Notes under the pieces: generated by a model
Told to the model about the DNA's origin: nothing
Databases searched by the model: none
What the model saw: only the letters and a program-made list of their open reading frames with translations
Translations under genes and position numbers: made by a program
Shown here: positions 1 through 5,050 of the stretch, piece after piece
Layout: every line of letters begins with the position of its first letter
Numbering within the stretch: position 1 is the stretch's first letter
Assembly (NCBI GenBank): GCA_002402085.1
Contig: NVVB01000040.1
Location: forward strand, 5,563-10,612
Direction: 5' to 3'
From: Gammaproteobacteria bacterium
GTDB lineage: Bacteria > Pseudomonadota > Gammaproteobacteria > Pseudomonadales > UBA3067
Length of the DNA: 5,050 nt

Positions 1-315
1 CCGTAAGCGCTTATTTTCCTGCCGCACTTCCTCAGTAGCCTTTCTAGTCACCTCCGAACCGTGACTGTGAACCGCTACTTCCCGCTTCAGCTCGACCACA
101 AGACTGGCCTGCCGTTGAATAGTGTCTTCCAATTCGATTTGATCATCAAGCATCTGTGCACGCTCACTGACCGCCACCCGCATACCATAGCCATAGGCAA
201 ACCCAGCCAACGCCATAATGACAATTAGATACAGCACCCGCTTGAAAAACTTACGCACAGGCCTATGAGGGGTAAGTACCAAGGGAATTTGCTGACTGCC
301 TTTCACGTGCCCCAT
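1..315 (-). CDS. DUF6776-like membrane-anchored coiled-coil protein (partial, N-terminal 105 residues)
   Basis: This open frame begins with ATG at 315 and runs without a stop to the left edge, so only the first 105 residues are present. The N-terminus is short, basic and cytoplasmic (RPVRKFFKR at about 19-27). It is followed by one hydrophobic membrane segment at about 27-45 and then a long charged region from about 49 onward, rich in E, K, R and Q, that looks like a coiled coil. It has no cleavable signal, so it is probably a single-pass inner-membrane protein with its helix in the periplasm. An AAGGAA ribosome binding site lies 6 bases before the ATG, and the gene follows the argC stop by only 15 bases, implying co-transcription. 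A small membrane protein after argC is familiar from pseudomonads, and I infer the DUF6776 family from that context and architecture. Its function is unknown. Confidence 0.72.
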   Translation of the reverse strand, partial: MGHVKGSQQIPLVLTPHRPVRKFFKRVLYLIVIMALAGFAYGYGMRVAVSERAQMLDDQIELEDTIQRQASLVVELKREVAVHSHGSEVTRKATEEVRQENKRLR

Positions 316-330
316 CGACTATTCCTTATA

Positions 331-1374
331 TCAGGGCATTAATGCAATTTGCTCAAGCCCGGTGGTTTCTTCAATCCCACACATTAAATTCATATTTTGC
401 ACCGCTTGACCCGCAGCGCCTTTGACTAAATTATCAATCACTGACAGCACCACAATGGTAGCGCCCGCTTGGGGTTTATACACGGCAATGCGACACATAT
501 TGGAACCTTTTACGCTTTTTGTTCGCGGCGTACTGCCCAGCGGCATCACATCAACAAAAGGCTCATCCTGGTAATACTCACTAAAGACGCGCTGCAATTG
601 AGCCTCATCAATATTTTTATCTGTAATCGTCTGACTATATAAGGTCGCGTGAATACCCCGAACCATTGGCGTTAAATGAGGCACAAAAGTCAAATTTACA
701 GGCTCATTGCTATAGCCATTTAAGCCTTGCGTGATCTCAGGTAAATGTCGATGTCCGCCCACGCCATAGGCTTTGAAATCTTCATTGGCTTCGCTGAATA
801 TAATGCCGATATTCGCTTGCCTGCCCGCACCACTGACGCCCGACTTCACGTCGGCAATGAGCTGCTGAGGATTAATACACTGATTACTTAATAAAGGAAT
901 GAAGCCCAATTGCACCGCAGTCGGATAACAACCCGCACACGCCACCAAATCCGCTGACTTAATTTGATCTCGATTAAGTTCAGGCAAGCCGTAGACCGCC
1001 CGTTCAACTAACGCCGGACTAGCGTGTTCCATGCCGTACCACTGGCTCCACAACTGAACATCTTTAATTCGAAAGTCAGCAGAAAGATCCACCACCTTAA
1101 TGCCTTGTTCGAGCAATTGAGCCGCACCTTTCATGGCCACGCCATTAGGCGTCGCAAAAAACACTACGTCGCAGCATTGAAGGTTTTCAATCTCAGGCGT
1201 GACAAACTTGCAGTCGACTGAACCGCGCAAGCTAGGGTAAACATCTGAGACAGGAATGCCCTCTTCACTTCGAGAAGTCACACTTACCACGTCCGCTTGA
1301 GGATGTTGGGCGAGCAGCCTCAACAATTCCACACCGGTGTACCCGGTTCCTCCGACTATACCTACCTTAATCAC
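331..1374 (-). CDS. argC: N-acetyl-gamma-glutamyl-phosphate reductase
   Basis: ArgC catalyses the third step of arginine synthesis, the NADPH-dependent reduction of N-acetylglutamyl 5-phosphate to N-acetylglutamate 5-semialdehyde in the cytoplasm. The 347-residue length fits the long (type 1) ArgC class. The N-terminal Rossmann loop GGTGYTG lies at about 8-14. The catalytic cysteine is C149 in CAGCYPT (146-152), and the catalytic histidine is probably H208 in GGHRHLPEI (206-214). The cofactor-site segment [10 protein letters not shown] is at 314-323. All key residues are present and the frame is intact. The start is GTG; GAGGAAG at 1380-1386 lies 5 bases upstream and fixes it. It heads a probable operon with the downstream coiled-coil membrane gene and is divergent from the CLC gene. 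No consensus ARG box was recognised, so ArgR control is not shown. Confidence 0.97.
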   Translation of the reverse strand: MIKVGIVGGTGYTGVELLRLLAQHPQADVVSVTSRSEEGIPVSDVYPSLRGSVDCKFVTPEIENLQCCDVVFFATPNGVAMKGAAQLLEQGIKVVDLSADFRIKDVQLWSQWYGMEHASPALVERAVYGLPELNRDQIKSADLVACAGCYPTAVQLGFIPLLSNQCINPQQLIADVKSGVSGAGRQANIGIIFSEANEDFKAYGVGGHRHLPEITQGLNGYSNEPVNLTFVPHLTPMVRGIHATLYSQTITDKNIDEAQLQRVFSEYYQDEPFVDVMPLGSTPRTKSVKGSNMCRIAVYKPQAGATIVVLSVIDNLVKGAAGQAVQNMNLMCGIEETTGLEQIALMP

Positions 1375-1379
1375 CGTAA

Positions 1380-1386
1380 CTTCCTC
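1380..1386 (-). promoter_or_regulatory. Ribosome binding site deciding the GTG start of argC
   Basis: GAGGAAG on the minus strand, 5 bases before the GTG at 1374. The strong Shine-Dalgarno sequence and the immediate [15 protein letters not shown]-terminus support GTG as the true start. Confidence 0.8.
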
Positions 1387-1409
1387 ATTGATTTAAAAAC
1401 CTAACGTCC

Positions 1410-1437
1410 AAAATAGTTCAACACAACACCGTATCAA
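1410..1437 (-). promoter_or_regulatory. Candidate sigma-70 promoter for argC (proximal)
   Basis: A second TTGATA (1432-1437, minus strand) is followed after 16 bases by TATTTT (1410-1415, 4 of 6). It would start transcription about 30 bases before the argC GTG. It may be an alternative or tandem promoter to the one at 1440-1468; the sequence cannot say which is used. Confidence 0.3.
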
Positions 1438-1439
1438 GC

Positions 1440-1468
1440 ATTTAAACTAGAACATACCATTCTATCAA
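1440..1468 (-). promoter_or_regulatory. Candidate sigma-70 promoter for argC (distal)
   Basis: On the minus strand, TTGATA (plus coordinates 1463-1468, 5 of 6 to the -35 consensus) is followed by a 17-base spacer and TTAAAT (1440-1445, 4 of 6 to the -10 consensus). This would give a leader of about 60 bases before the argC GTG. It is predicted from hexamer match and spacing only. Confidence 0.4.
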
Positions 1469-1470
1469 GA

Positions 1471-1480
1471 GATCATGATC
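1471..1480. repeat. 10-bp perfect palindrome with two GATC sites
   Basis: GATCATGATC is its own reverse complement and holds two Dam-type GATC sites. It sits just upstream of the distal argC -35 hexamer, where an operator could lie. No known binding motif was recognised, and a short palindrome in A+T-rich DNA can arise by chance. Confidence 0.3.
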
Positions 1481-1676
1481 AGGTCTTTAGAGCGAGTGCG
1501 TCAATACTCAGCAAATATCAAAAACGATATACTCAAGACCCTTTAATTTGCTCTCTCGAAAACACTCAAATCGATAATATTGCTATGATAGACTATTTCT
1601 ATTTTAGTGGCGGCTATTACTAATCTATTGAATTTCAAGCTACATAAGCCACTTTTGACCAACATGTCATGTCCCC

Positions 1677-1683
1677 AAAGGAG
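1677..1683 (+). promoter_or_regulatory. Ribosome binding site deciding the TTG start of the CLC gene
   Basis: AAAGGAG lies 11 bases before the TTG at 1695, a slightly long spacing. An in-frame TAA at 1689-1691 rules out any start upstream. The next methionine in the frame is residue 289, deep in the membrane domain, so TTG is the best start. Confidence 0.7.
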
Positions 1684-1694
1684 ACCGATAATCT

Positions 1695-3539
1695 TTGCGT
1701 AAACTTTTCTCGCTACACGACTATCAAAAACGCCTAGCCGGTACTGACGCTCTCTTTTCCCTCTCACTTTTAGGGCTGGCCAGTGGATTAGGGACAGGTC
1801 TGGTAGTACTCGCCTTTCGATTTAGCTTTGAGTTCGTACAAAAAGCCTTCCTGCCGCCCTCCGACACTGAAGGTAACGCCCTAAGCGATAAACAGGGCCT
1901 TCAAGCCAATTACGAGCATCATTACGAAAACTACGAAGCTTTATCGAGCCTAAGTCACTTTCTATTGCCTTTTATCGGCGCGCTATTACTCGGATTGATA
2001 TTTCACTTTTTAAAACCCGAACACCGTCGAGTCGGCGTAATTCATGTATTAGAACGACTCAACCTCTCTCATGGCTATCTGCCAATAAAAAACTTTGTCA
2101 TTCAATTTGTATCTGGGGCCATCGCAATAATCTTTGGTCATTCTGCAGGCAGAGAAGGCGCGGCGATTCATTTAGGCTCTGCAATAAGTAGTTTACTTGG
2201 ACAGCGCTTAGCGTTACCTAACAACAGCATTCGCACACTTGTAGGCTGTGGCACCGCCGCTGCAATATCAGCTTCCTTTAACACCCCCATTGCCGGGGTT
2301 ATCTTTGCAGTGGAAGTAGTTTTACTGGAATACACCATTAGCTCAATCACGCCACTCATCATCGCCTCCGTCGCAGGCGCCCTGGTGACGCGTGCAGTAT
2401 ATGGCCATGAGCCTGCCTTTACCGTTCCCGACTTTACGCTCAGTAATTTTCATGAAATCCCCTACCTTATTGCCACTGGAATAATCATAGGCGGATTAGC
2501 GACCTTATTTATTAAAAATGCCTGCTGGGTCGCTCAATCCAGTAAGCATCGCCAAGTAATGACGCGCTTCGCTTTAGCGGGACTAATAACCGGCGCGGGT
2601 GCCGTCATCGCCCCTCAAATTATGGGCATTGGCTACGACACGGTGAATCAAACCTTGCTGGGGCAAGTCCCCCTAACACTACTCATTATTATTACCCTGG
2701 TTAAATTATCCGTCACCAGTACAGCGGTTGGCTTAGGCTTGCCGACAGGAATTATCGGGCCAACGTTGGTGATCGGTGCAACAGCCGGCGCGACCATTGG
2801 CGTCATTGGCCTATCCTTTATTCCCAATGAAGCCAGTAATAGTGGTTACTACGCAATGCTGGGAATGGGCGCAATGATGGGAGCAACTTTACGCGCGCCC
2901 CTCGCCGCATTAACCTCGCTTATGGAACTCACCGCAAGCACGCAAATTGTCTTGCCCGGAATGCTTGTTATTGTGGTCGCCAATCTTGTATGCAATGTGC
3001 TCTTTCGAAGCCAATCTATATTTAACAGCTTACTCACCGTGCAAGGCATCAAAACCACCGCATCCCCCTTGGAACAACTACTGGACCGTGTCGGAGTTTA
3101 TACCCTCATTGAAACTAATATCATTCGCCTAGCTGCTCCCCCAGAGACACAACCCCCAACAACACCACAACAAGCCACGGTAACGGACGATAACCCACCG
3201 TTAATTCTCATCGAAGAAAACCAACAGCCCATAGGTTTGTGTGAATACCACAACGCGGCAGCCGCCTTCGAACAAGTGACAAGCAACGCTCAATTCACCC
3301 CCAAAAACCAGACCCAAAGCAACACTAATTTAAACGCCCCCAGCGCCTTGCAATTAATCAAGCCGATTGACCCTCAAGCAACTTTGAGAGAAGTGCTGCT
3401 AAAAATGGATCAAGAACAAGTCAATTGGCTATTTATTTGCCCGCCTACTAAAGGCGCTAAACCCCCTTCTTACAAAAAAATCTACGGAGTAGTTTCTCGT
3501 CAAGCAGTAGTGGACTATTATAGCCGCCACAATCGCTAA
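1695..3539 (+). CDS. CLC-family anion channel/transporter with degenerate CBS-like tail
   Basis: This is a 614-residue inner-membrane protein of the voltage-gated chloride channel (CLC) family. The membrane domain spans about residues 17-450. Clear landmarks are the gating-glutamate motif GREG at 152-155 (E154), SFNTPIAGVIFAVEVV at 194-209, and the pore loop GLPTGIIGP at 348-356. By manual alignment to E. coli ClcA, the selectivity Ser107 position is V113, the proton-coupling Glu203 position is V208 (after E207), and the central Tyr445 position is F443. H+ exchange as in ClcA is therefore doubtful. The N-terminal extracytoplasmic loop at about 54-80 is long and rich in acidic residues, His and Tyr. 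After a Pro/Thr/Gln linker (about 481-502), the tail at 503-614 resembles a worn CBS pair, best at KIYGVVSRQAVVDYY. I know similar proteins from other gammaproteobacteria, but their ion and coupling are uncertain. The gene is probably co-transcribed with hemJ, 32 bases downstream. Confidence 0.93.
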   Translation: MRKLFSLHDYQKRLAGTDALFSLSLLGLASGLGTGLVVLAFRFSFEFVQKAFLPPSDTEGNALSDKQGLQANYEHHYENYEALSSLSHFLLPFIGALLLGLIFHFLKPEHRRVGVIHVLERLNLSHGYLPIKNFVIQFVSGAIAIIFGHSAGREGAAIHLGSAISSLLGQRLALPNNSIRTLVGCGTAAAISASFNTPIAGVIFAVEVVLLEYTISSITPLIIASVAGALVTRAVYGHEPAFTVPDFTLSNFHEIPYLIATGIIIGGLATLFIKNACWVAQSSKHRQVMTRFALAGLITGAGAVIAPQIMGIGYDTVNQTLLGQVPLTLLIIITLVKLSVTSTAVGLGLPTGIIGPTLVIGATAGATIGVIGLSFIPNEASNSGYYAMLGMGAMMGATLRAPLAALTSLMELTASTQIVLPGMLVIVVANLVCNVLFRSQSIFNSLLTVQGIKTTASPLEQLLDRVGVYTLIETNIIRLAAPPETQPPTTPQQATVTDDNPPLILIEENQQPIGLCEYHNAAAAFEQVTSNAQFTPKNQTQSNTNLNAPSALQLIKPIDPQATLREVLLKMDQEQVNWLFICPPTKGAKPPSYKKIYGVVSRQAVVDYYSRHNR

Positions 3540-3571
3540 CCCCGAAGCACTCCACCATTAGGAATAGACTC

Positions 3572-3994
3572 ATGTTATGGATTAAAGCGTTTCATCTAAT
3601 CGCCGTTGTATGCTGGTTTTCAGGCATTTTTTACCTACCAAGGTTGTTTGTTTATCACGCCAGCACCAAGGATTCTGAAGGTATTGAACGTTTTAAAATC
3701 ATGGAAAGAAAACTCTATAGAGGCATCATGACCCCTGCGGCAGTCATTGCCGTATTACTTGGCGTCGTTCTGCTGGCCAACGGCTGGCAAGCTTACAAAA
3801 CTCAAGCGTGGATGCACGCCAAACTAGCCCTGGTATTTTTAGTTATTGGGTATCACCATGGCTGTTATGTGTACTACAAAGCCTTTCAGCGTGATGAGAA
3901 TAAAAGATCAGAAAAGTTTTTCCGTTGGTTTAACGAGTTCCCAGTGGTTCTACTGGTGGGGATTGTTATCCTGGTCATTGTTAAGCCTTTTTAA
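3572..3994 (+). CDS. hemJ: Protoporphyrinogen IX oxidase HemJ (CopD/UPF0093 family)
   Basis: HemJ oxidises protoporphyrinogen IX to protoporphyrin IX, the penultimate step of haem synthesis, in the cytoplasmic membrane. It replaces HemG or HemY in many proteobacteria and cyanobacteria. The 140-residue length is typical. Four membrane segments are seen at about 4-24, 52-70, 83-102 and 123-139. Family signatures are all present: the N-terminal FHLIAVVCWFSGIFYLPRLFVYH (residues 7-29, with H8, W15, P23, R24 and H29), WMHAKLALV at 80-88 (H82, K84) and RWFNEFPV at 118-125. The ATG has an AGGAA ribosome binding site 7 bases upstream. It follows the CLC gene by 32 bases with no terminator between them, suggesting one transcript. 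The stop codon lies inside an inverted repeat. I am confident of the family; the oxidase activity is inferred from it. Confidence 0.93.
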   Translation: MLWIKAFHLIAVVCWFSGIFYLPRLFVYHASTKDSEGIERFKIMERKLYRGIMTPAAVIAVLLGVVLLANGWQAYKTQAWMHAKLALVFLVIGYHHGCYVYYKAFQRDENKRSEKFFRWFNEFPVVLLVGIVILVIVKPF

Positions 3995-4015
3995 TTCGCA
4001 TGAAATAAAAAGGCT
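3984..4015 (+). repeat. Perfect inverted repeat overlapping the hemJ stop codon
   Basis: AGCCTTTTTA (3984-3993) and TAAAAAGGCT (4006-4015) are exact reverse complements around a 12-base loop. The left arm contains the last hemJ codons and part of the stop. No T-run follows on either strand, so it is not a standard intrinsic terminator. It may protect the 3' end of the mRNA or assist the hairpin that follows. Confidence 0.55.
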
Positions 4016-4033
4016 CCCTAAGCAGCAGAATTT

Positions 4034-4068
4034 CGACCTTATGATAGACTCATTGATAAGGTCGTTTT
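4034..4068 (+). terminator. Probable Rho-independent terminator of clc-hemJ
   Basis: CGACCTTAT (4034-4042) pairs perfectly with ATAAGGTCG (4056-4064) around a 13-base loop and is followed at once by TTTT. The stem is 9 bp with its G+C at the base, and the T-run is short, so strength is probably moderate. It sits 39 bases after the hemJ stop and separates the transcript from thiD. Confidence 0.65.
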
Positions 4069-4082
4069 AGCGTATAAAAGTG

Positions 4083-4143
4083 GGCTGGCGAAGCAGAGTA
4101 CTTGGAATACACAGTACACACCGATGCTCTGAAGTAGCCGGCT
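4083..4143 (+). other. Possible nested RNA hairpin upstream of thiD
   Basis: Three nested pairings can be drawn by eye: GGCTGGC (4083-4089) with GCCGGCT (4137-4143, 7 bp including two G-U pairs), CAGAG (4094-4098) with CTCTG (4127-4131), and TACT (4099-4102) with AGTA (4113-4116). The rest of 4069-4196 holds no gene. A TATAAA at 4073-4078 could be a -10 element that puts this structure at the 5' end of the thiD mRNA, but a properly spaced -35 is lacking. None of the conserved TPP riboswitch blocks was seen. Low certainty. Confidence 0.25.
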
Positions 4144-4158
4144 AGAACACGCTATAGT
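4129..4158 (+). promoter_or_regulatory. Weak candidate promoter for thiD
   Basis: TATAGT at 4153-4158 matches 5 of 6 bases of the -10 consensus and would give a leader of roughly 30 bases before thiD. The only -35 candidate is the poor CTGAAG at 4129-4134, 18 bases upstream. If this promoter is used, the hairpin at 4083-4143 is not in the mRNA. Confidence 0.25.
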
Positions 4159-4196
4159 ACGACAACATGTATCTGGAATTTTGATCAGGAAATCGA

Positions 4197-5027
4197 ATGA
4201 AGACGCCACTGGTAGAGCCGCCTGCAGTACTTTGTTTCTCCGGCCAGGACCCCAGTGGGGGAGCAGGAAGCCAAGCAGACAATGAATCTCTATTTAGCTT
4301 AGGCTGCCACTGCTGCTCAGCGATTACCGCACTCACAGCCCAAGATACCCAAGACGTCAAAGAGATACTTCCCACCCCGTCCACGTTACTCATCGAGCAA
4401 TCTCGAGCGATTCTCGAAGACATGGACATTAAGGCAATTAAAATTGGCATGGTCGGCGACATTGCTAATATCGAAGCCATTCATACTGTATTGATCGACT
4501 ACCCCCGTATTCCGGTCATCTTCGATCCCGTACTTGCCTCTGGAGGCGGAACCGAATTTGCTAACGGTGAAATGGTCAGCGCCATACGCTCACTCTTATT
4601 ACCCTTAGCGACGTTAATTACACCTAACTCCGTCGAAGCCAGAGCCATCGCTCAAGAAGCCGATTCTCTTACCGCCTGCGCTCACGAACTCATGGATTTG
4701 GGCAGCGAACACGTGCTGATCACGGGCACTCATGAAAACTCCCCCAAGGTCACTAATCGATTGTGGGGCAACCAAAAACACATAGAAGACTTCCACTGGG
4801 ATCGTCTACCGCACCAATACCATGGCTCGGGCTGCACGCTGGCTGCAAGTATTGCGGGTCTACTCGCACACGGCTTTAATATCACCGCCGCCGTACGCGA
4901 CGCCCAAGCCTTCACTTGGAACAGCCTCAAGAATGCTCATCAATTGGGCATGGGCCAGTGGATACCCAATCGCTTATTTTGGGTGGACGGTCAAACCTCT
5001 AATTGCAACTGGCATAAAGCGAACTAA
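4197..5027 (+). CDS. thiD: Hydroxymethylpyrimidine/phosphomethylpyrimidine kinase
   Basis: ThiD is a cytoplasmic ribokinase-superfamily enzyme that phosphorylates HMP and then HMP-P to HMP-PP, the pyrimidine half of thiamine. At 276 residues it has full family length. Landmarks are the substrate loop SGQDPSGGAG (15-24), ITALTAQDTQ (43-52, with Q49 at the pyrimidine-contact position known from Salmonella ThiD), KIGMVG (82-87), DPV at 110-112, LITPNSVEA (140-148), and the anion-hole and catalytic motif HGSGCT (209-214, C213). The GSQADNE stretch differs from the usual GIQADLK, and HGSGCT replaces HGTGCT; the latter I recall from Pseudomonas ThiD. The ATG has AGGAA at 4187-4191, 5 bases upstream. 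The gene lies behind the hemJ terminator, so it probably has its own promoter. In pseudomonads thiE and hemL are neighbours of thiD, but whether they follow here is outside the window. Confidence 0.95.
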   Translation: MKTPLVEPPAVLCFSGQDPSGGAGSQADNESLFSLGCHCCSAITALTAQDTQDVKEILPTPSTLLIEQSRAILEDMDIKAIKIGMVGDIANIEAIHTVLIDYPRIPVIFDPVLASGGGTEFANGEMVSAIRSLLLPLATLITPNSVEARAIAQEADSLTACAHELMDLGSEHVLITGTHENSPKVTNRLWGNQKHIEDFHWDRLPHQYHGSGCTLAASIAGLLAHGFNITAAVRDAQAFTWNSLKNAHQLGMGQWIPNRLFWVDGQTSNCNWHKAN

Positions 5028-5050
5028 AGCGTTCCCTTAAGCCATACCCG

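Larger units (their letters stand above)
1375..1694. other. Divergent intergenic region between argC and the CLC gene
   Basis: These 320 A+T-rich bases hold no large gene. The left half has the two argC promoter candidates and the GATC palindrome. The right half has short dyads (ATATC/GATAT at 1515-1530, ACATG/CATGT at 1662-1672) and a weak rightward promoter possibility: TTGCTC at 1548-1553, a 19-base spacer and GATAAT at 1573-1578. That last match is poor at -35. The only candidate reading frame is a 23-codon ORF at 1475-1546, treated as a finding. No ARG box, tRNA, riboswitch or terminator was recognised. Confidence 0.7.

Noticed and set aside
1024..1221. Plus-strand 65-codon ORF inside argC
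   Set aside because: It is antisense to conserved ArgC coding sequence and lacks independent support.
1375..1694. ArgR operator (ARG box) upstream of argC
   Set aside because: No pair of TGAAT/ATTCA-type half sites with proper spacing was found.
1543..1767. Minus-strand 74-codon ORF across the start of the CLC gene
   Set aside because: It overlaps the supported CLC ribosome binding site and N-terminus on the other strand, lacks a recognisable domain, and looks like an antisense shadow.
3846..4070. Plus-strand 74-codon ORF overlapping the end of hemJ
   Set aside because: It is hemJ read in another frame, running into the terminator hairpin; HemJ itself is complete with all its motifs.
4069..4196. 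TPP (THI-element) riboswitch before thiD
   Set aside because: The conserved TPP aptamer blocks could not be found on the plus strand.
4142..4480. Minus-strand 112-codon ORF opposite the start of thiD
   Set aside because: It lies antisense to a clear ThiD N-terminus and shows no known motif.
1..5050. A mobile element, defence island or other new multi-gene system
   Set aside because: All sizeable genes belong to known housekeeping or transport families; no transposase, integrase, terminal repeats, direct repeats or array was seen.

Overview
This window looks like chromosomal DNA from a gammaproteobacterium with moderate G+C content. The protein sequences resemble Pseudomonas/Cellvibrio-type relatives, but that placement rests on recalled family resemblance and no search was run. 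There are five protein genes. No mobile element, CRISPR array, tRNA or rRNA was seen.

Left part, minus strand: argC (N-acetyl-gamma-glutamyl-phosphate reductase, GTG start) is followed after 15 bases by the first 105 codons of a small inner-membrane coiled-coil protein of the DUF6776 type, which runs off the left edge. The tight spacing and good ribosome binding sites point to one transcript. A 320-base divergent intergenic region (1375-1694) separates argC from the rightward genes. It carries two promoter-like TTGATA elements facing argC, a 10-bp GATC palindrome and a possible very small ORF.

Middle part, plus strand: a 614-residue CLC-family anion channel/transporter (TTG start) with a degenerate CBS-like cytoplasmic tail is followed after 32 bases by hemJ, the membrane protoporphyrinogen IX oxidase of haem synthesis. 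A perfect inverted repeat overlaps the hemJ stop, and a better Rho-independent terminator follows at 4034-4068, so clc-hemJ is probably one transcription unit.

Right part, plus strand: thiD (HMP/HMP-P kinase of thiamine synthesis) starts at 4197 behind its own short intergenic region. That region has no recognisable TPP riboswitch but can fold into a nested hairpin. The gene ends at 5027, and the last 23 bases show no gene start.

The genes cover arginine synthesis, anion transport, haem synthesis and thiamine synthesis. Apart from the two probable operons I see no shared pathway. The most notable feature is the CLC protein, whose pore residues depart from the E. coli exchanger at several key positions, including a Val where the proton-coupling Glu would sit. 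I found no convincing evidence of a previously undescribed multi-gene system.
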